Assembly: GCA_023435305.1 (NCBI GenBank)
Contig: JAEYRV010000029.1
Location: forward strand, 62,001 to 126,000
From: Bacillota bacterium
GTDB lineage: Bacteria; Bacillota; Clostridia; Acetivibrionales; DTU013
Direction: 5' to 3'
Length of the DNA stretch: 64,000 nt
Part shown: positions 60,438 to 64,000 of the stretch, piece after piece
Numbering within the stretch: position 1 is the stretch's first letter
Layout of the letters: every line of letters begins with the position of its first letter
Notes under the pieces: model-generated
The model's input: only the letters and a program-made list of their open reading frames with translations
The model's database searches: none
What the model was told of the DNA's origin: nothing
Program-made: the position numbers and the translations under genes

Positions 60438-62528
60438 CTAAATCATATTTACATTCTTTTTATTTATCTCAAAGGTGCCTGCATCTTCAAAGGCAGGGAC
60501 AGTCTTGCCGAGGCTGAGATCATTGAGCCTCTTGATCGCAAGCTCGCCCCAGATCTTAGGCCTCTGAATTATCATGGACTGAAGCTTGTCGGCCTTGAGC
60601 AGCCTGATACCGGCATCGTTCTTGTCGAAGCCTACGATCTTGCCTCTGTATGGTACCATTTGCAGCACATTTTCCATTATCTCCGCGCCAAAGTAATCAA
60701 AATAAACGATGCAATCAATCTGTGGATCTTTCTGCAGTGCCTGCTTTACGGCCTCTACCCTCGGCGGCACATCTCCGTTGTCAGACTCCATGCCAACTAT
60801 CACAATGTCTGGGTATTTTTCAATGACCTTTCTGAATCCGTTTAGCCTTGCAATCATATTCTCGGTGTTCGATGTGGTGATCGATATGTATACCCTTCCT
60901 TTGCCGTTCAGGCACTTGACTGTGGACTCACCTATGTGTATCCCGGCAGCGAAGTTGTCCGTTCCTATAAATTCACTTACACCACAATTGGGAAGATCGT
61001 TGTCGAAGGTCACGACATTTATGCCATTGGAGACAGCCTTTTTAATAGCTTCGGTGACTTCCGGCGCACTGATCGGGTTGATTGCTATACCCTCGACCTT
61101 CTTCTGAGTGCATTCCTCAATAAGATTCGCCTGCAGCAGCCTGTCCCATGTCGCGGGTATCACATGGATAACATCGACATCGAGCTTGCTTCCTATTTCA
61201 TCGGCCCCCTTGAAGGTATCATTGAAGAAGTCCATTTCCTGGGGAACCACGATCGCAAAGGTCTTTTTAACCTTATGCATCTTGGTGAATTCATACCTGC
61301 TCAGTTTTTCATCAATACCGTCAACAATGTTCTTGAGATTCGATGACATCTCCATCAATACGTCGGCAGAATTGCTTTGTGAGTACATCAGTGACATTAT
61401 TTCCTGGGATGATGCAGCCGTTTCCGCAGCTACGGCCGAAATATTTTCGATGGAACCTGCCAGACTGGTTTTAAAGCTCTCAAGCTGAAGCATTCCGTTT
61501 TTAACGGTATTCAGCTGGGAGAACAGCTCCTCTGAAGCGCTTTCTATACCCGAAAAAGCATCGTTGGTTTTATGTACAGCATCGATCTGATAAAGGATAG
61601 CCTGGGTTACAGCATTTATCTTCTCTGTTGTACTGTCCACCTGAACCTGCACATTCTTGACCGTCTTGACTATACCCATTGCAGCATCAAGACTTTTCTG
61701 TGCCAGCTTCTTTATCTCACCTGCGACTACTGCAAAACCCTTACCGGCCTCACCTGCCTTGGCAGCCTCAATCGTCGCATTGAGCGAAAGGAGGTTTGTC
61801 TGGCTGGCTATTGCTGTAATGAGCTCTGTGATCTTGGAGATATCCCTGGCCATTACATACAGTCCTTCGATGCTTTTATTGATCTCGGCTATATTAGTTT
61901 CCGTCAGCTTGCTCTTATCCAGCAGTTCTCCTATTGACTTTTTACCAGAATCGGTCATTTCCTTCACGATCTCTGCTCTGGCAGACATAAGCTCTGTAGA
62001 TTCGGATACTGTGCCTACCTGCCCGACAAGCTCTGTGGTCAGCTTATAACATGCCTCTGTATCCTCGGCCTGCTTGATCGCGCCTTCGGTAACGGCTTTT
62101 GTTGACTTGGAAATGTCCTGTGAATTCTTTGCCGACTCCTCAAATGTATCGGATACCGTATTGATCATATGCCTGACCTCTACAAATGAAGAATAGACCT
62201 CCGAAATCAAATCGTTGAAGCCTTTTGTAATATTGCCTGAAATATCGGATAACCCCTTGAGCTCCTTCATGCATTTTTCATCTGCATTTACCGTCAGATC
62301 ACCATTCTGCACTTTTTTCAACGTGCCCGATAAGTTGCTCAGGCACTTATGAAAGATGCTTATTATCAAATTGATTGCAGCTCCTGCAAGAATACATAAT
62401 ACAATTAGGATTAAAATCTGAGGAGTGACTGATGTACCCTTTGAGAAAATAAGCATAATAAAAGCCGGAATAATAACAAGTACCACTAGAACAGCATTGA
62501 TGAGAAATCTTAATGTGAGTTTTTTCAT
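60438..62528 (-). CDS. Chemoreceptor with sugar-binding-protein domain fused C-terminally
   Basis: 696 aa. Two membrane helices form a hairpin (about residues 6-28 and 36-58) with an outer loop of only about eight residues, so there is no extracellular sensor. A HAMP-like segment (60-100), the MCP signalling coiled coil (about 110-400, hairpin tip with ITAIASQTNLLSLNATIEAA) and then a whole RbsB-type periplasmic-binding-protein domain (about 423-690: FAIVVPQEMDFFNDTFKGAD, VVTFDNDLPNC, IGTDNFAAGIHIGEST). The binding domain would be in the cytoplasm. The start is the ATG nine bases after AAAGGGG rather than a TTG six bp earlier. No chemotaxis genes adjoin it. Confidence 0.92.
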   Translation of the reverse strand: MKKLTLRFLINAVLVVLVIIPAFIMLIFSKGTSVTPQILILIVLCILAGAAINLIISIFHKCLSNLSGTLKKVQNGDLTVNADEKCMKELKGLSDISGNITKGFNDLISEVYSSFVEVRHMINTVSDTFEESAKNSQDISKSTKAVTEGAIKQAEDTEACYKLTTELVGQVGTVSESTELMSARAEIVKEMTDSGKKSIGELLDKSKLTETNIAEINKSIEGLYVMARDISKITELITAIASQTNLLSLNATIEAAKAGEAGKGFAVVAGEIKKLAQKSLDAAMGIVKTVKNVQVQVDSTTEKINAVTQAILYQIDAVHKTNDAFSGIESASEELFSQLNTVKNGMLQLESFKTSLAGSIENISAVAAETAASSQEIMSLMYSQSNSADVLMEMSSNLKNIVDGIDEKLSRYEFTKMHKVKKTFAIVVPQEMDFFNDTFKGADEIGSKLDVDVIHVIPATWDRLLQANLIEECTQKKVEGIAINPISAPEVTEAIKKAVSNGINVVTFDNDLPNCGVSEFIGTDNFAAGIHIGESTVKCLNGKGRVYISITTSNTENMIARLNGFRKVIEKYPDIVIVGMESDNGDVPPRVEAVKQALQKDPQIDCIVYFDYFGAEIMENVLQMVPYRGKIVGFDKNDAGIRLLKADKLQSMIIQRPKIWGELAIKRLNDLSLGKTVPAFEDAGTFEINKKNVNMI

Positions 62529-62670
62529 CGACAAGACACCCCTTTAGACATTTTGTGCTTGCAATCTCAAATATCCCTATATTTTCTTCAATACCGACAT
62601 ATTAGTATGCCATAATTTGCTATTTCTTATATTATAATATATTCGGACAAATAAAACAATAAAAGCCTTC

Positions 62671-63411
62671 TTATCCTCGCTTACCGACTACAGCAGAGTA
62701 AATGATAAACCGATTTTCACCATCCAGACCCAGAAGCCCGTTAAGTTCATCATCATCATAGGCGCCTATTGCACAGGCACCGCAATCAATGGACTCAGCA
62801 GCAAGATACAAGTTCTGGCACACATGTCCGGCATCCAGATGCAGATACCTGTAACCCCTTGTATCATAGCGCCATGTCATCCTATCCGCTTCGGCAGCCC
62901 AGAAAAAGCCGACAGCGCATCTTCCGACCATACCCTGTCCAAGACAGGCCGCCGTGATTTTCTCAGCGATTCCGGCATTATCATCCATCAGGATCAGCTT
63001 GTGCTCAAATGCCAGATATCTGTAAAGTCCCGCTTCAAGACCATCCACATTGTTTATAAGCAAATATGTTTCAACTGCATGTCTTGCTCCCGCAGAAGGC
63101 ACAGTACGCAAAACTGATGATGAGTCTGATTTGCTCTTCTTTACGCCTTGGGTACACCAGAGCAGAAATGAAAGCTCTTCTGTTGTCATAGCCTTATCGG
63201 GGAAATTCCTCAGGCTCCTTCTCATATTAATTGCATCGATCAGTGCGACCTTGCCAAGCGGCAGAGTATTCGGGGAGGGAAGGCTGATCTTCTGTCTCCC
63301 GAGATCATATGCTGCCTCCGCCGGGGGCTGCGGCAATCCCAGAGACTGGTCGGACTCTCCCAGGTATTTATATTTGGTGAACTCCATAAATTCCTTAGCT
63401 ATGTCCTTCAT
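62671..63411 (-). CDS. SagB-type FMN nitroreductase/dehydrogenase
   Basis: 246 aa nitroreductase-fold protein of SagB/ThcOx type: IDAINMRRSLRNFPDKAMTT with the FMN-binding RRS, LSFLLWCTQGV, VPSAGARHAVETYL, and GYRYLHLDAGHVCQNLYLAA, typical of SagB-like enzymes. The start is the ATG after AAGGAGTAGAGGAT; the longer frame lacks a site. SagB enzymes oxidise azolines in peptide biosynthesis, but no precursor peptide or cyclodehydratase (SagC/D, YcaO) lies nearby, so this is a stand-alone nitroreductase-like enzyme. Confidence 0.88.
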   Translation of the reverse strand: MKDIAKEFMEFTKYKYLGESDQSLGLPQPPAEAAYDLGRQKISLPSPNTLPLGKVALIDAINMRRSLRNFPDKAMTTEELSFLLWCTQGVKKSKSDSSSVLRTVPSAGARHAVETYLLINNVDGLEAGLYRYLAFEHKLILMDDNAGIAEKITAACLGQGMVGRCAVGFFWAAEADRMTWRYDTRGYRYLHLDAGHVCQNLYLAAESIDCGACAIGAYDDDELNGLLGLDGENRFIIYSAVVGKRG

Positions 63412-63630
63412 ATCCTCTACTCCTTCGATCAGTAGATTTAAGTTGACATAATTGTTGCATTTACTACAATAATAAATATTTCGACCCATCCAATGCAAGT
63501 TCCTGCCGAGCTGATAAAATATTAACGAATATATCGAATAAAATGATAAGAAAGGGAAGAGATTCCCGAATCACCTTCTGAAAATCCTTCCCCAGCTTAT
63601 TCAAAAGTATTTTTCAACTCCCGGCATTAT

Positions 63631-64000
63631 TTATTCTTTGATTTTCAGAGTATTCAAAACTTCCTGTACTTTACCTGCTCCTTCTGCATCATCTGCTAAA
63701 TAAGCGCCCTGTACAATGTATATATGATATGCATCATAATAGTAAAAATTCTCCTGCCTCTGGATCAGGCCCTCAGTCAACTCGGCATCCAGAGTAAATA
63801 CTGCCCCCTCGAGGCCTGCCAGAGTAGCTTCCTGGACCTCAGAGAATTCCGCCTCCGGGATTTCCTCCGCCAATGATTCCATGACCTCATGTGCATACTC
63901 CGCAGGATCAATAGGGTCGAAAGTAACAATGTCTGCTACCACGATAAAATTAAGCTCGTTACTTGCACTGAACGTCTCTTCCGTGTTCTCATCGATTACC
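63631..64000 (-). CDS. Partial gene cut by the right window edge
   Basis: The minus-strand frame is open without a stop from the TAA at 63631 to the end of the window, so the 5' part lies outside. The visible 122 residues are acidic, with FIVVADIVTFDPIDPAEYAH and, near the end, YYYDAYHIYIVQGAYLADDA and VQEVLNTLKIKE. The closing part resembles the end of small exported DcrB/PsbP-like domains, in which the last strand and helix carry such a sequence. That likeness is weak. No start or signal peptide can be judged. Confidence 0.7.
   Translation of the reverse strand, partial: VIDENTEETFSASNELNFIVVADIVTFDPIDPAEYAHEVMESLAEEIPEAEFSEVQEATLAGLEGAVFTLDAELTEGLIQRQENFYYYDAYHIYIVQGAYLADDAEGAGKVQEVLNTLKIKE

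Noticed and set aside
62671..63411. A thiazole/oxazole-modified microcin cluster
   Set aside because: Only the SagB-type enzyme is present; no precursor, cyclodehydratase or exporter dedicated to it is visible.

Overview
The window looks like a chromosomal segment of a spore-forming, Gram-positive anaerobe of the class Clostridia. It carries a tricistronic-type germinant receptor operon (GerA, GerC and GerB subunits, 25.8-29.8 kb), a LysM/GH18 spore-cortex type glycosidase, three T-box leaders upstream of aminoacyl-tRNA synthetase genes, many lipobox lipoproteins, an SLH-domain surface protein, strong GGAGG ribosome-binding sites and several GTG/TTG starts. No genus can be fixed from the sequence alone. 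The first 18 kb is AT-rich and full of broken genes; from about 18 kb onward coding is dense and mostly intact.

1-14 kb: a sensory/lipoprotein module that appears twice. The intact copy is a 7TM-PAS receptor without a kinase domain, a LuxR-type response regulator and a 7TM-PAS histidine kinase, then two lipoproteins on the opposite strand. The first copy is decayed: a receptor remnant with a 290-bp deletion, an intact 911-aa lipoprotein with dockerin-like repeats, and a frameshifted small lipoprotein. An AGTCA-N9-TGAC element lies upstream of both small lipoproteins and of an AIM24-family gene. Fragments of an SDR gene and an IS1634-type transposase lie within. An RCC1-repeat/SLH surface protein follows.

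14-18.5 kb: a small island with a cyclic-phosphate receiver-like gene between repeated hairpins, a tRNA-Ser 3' fragment, a MITE-like inverted repeat with a Fur-like palindrome, an intact Ala T-box in front of a gutted alaS, and a Thr T-box in front of an atypical thrS that lacks the TGS domain and the editing-site cysteine. A degenerate second copy of the tRNA-Ser 3' end follows directly after thrS, so the synthetase pair is bracketed by att-like direct repeats.

18.6-33 kb: transglutaminase-like membrane protein, lipoprotein and DUF3137 protein; deoC; DUF2500 protein; GNAT protein; the ger operon; serS with T-box; small starch-binding-like protein; dtd.

33-39.4 kb: 7TMR-DISM histidine kinase, then a MarR regulator with a perfect palindromic operator candidate controlling a heterodimeric ABC exporter with one degenerate ATP site.

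39.4-46.7 kb: nine consecutive minus-strand genes for membrane, lipo- and exported proteins (SH3, MFS, zinc ribbon, DUF3160, FG-GAP-like).

46.9-64 kb: SleL/YaaH-type glycosidase, a FIST-like/DUF6976-like protein, proS, an ABC-F protein with a leader peptide and terminator suggestive of ribosome-mediated attenuation, DUF6530 and GIY-YIG-like genes, DUF1294, a DUF6320 plus HxxxD acyltransferase pair, a GH3 beta-glucosidase, an unusual chemoreceptor with a sugar-binding-protein domain fused after the cytoplasmic signalling domain, a SagB-type nitroreductase, and a partial gene at the right edge.
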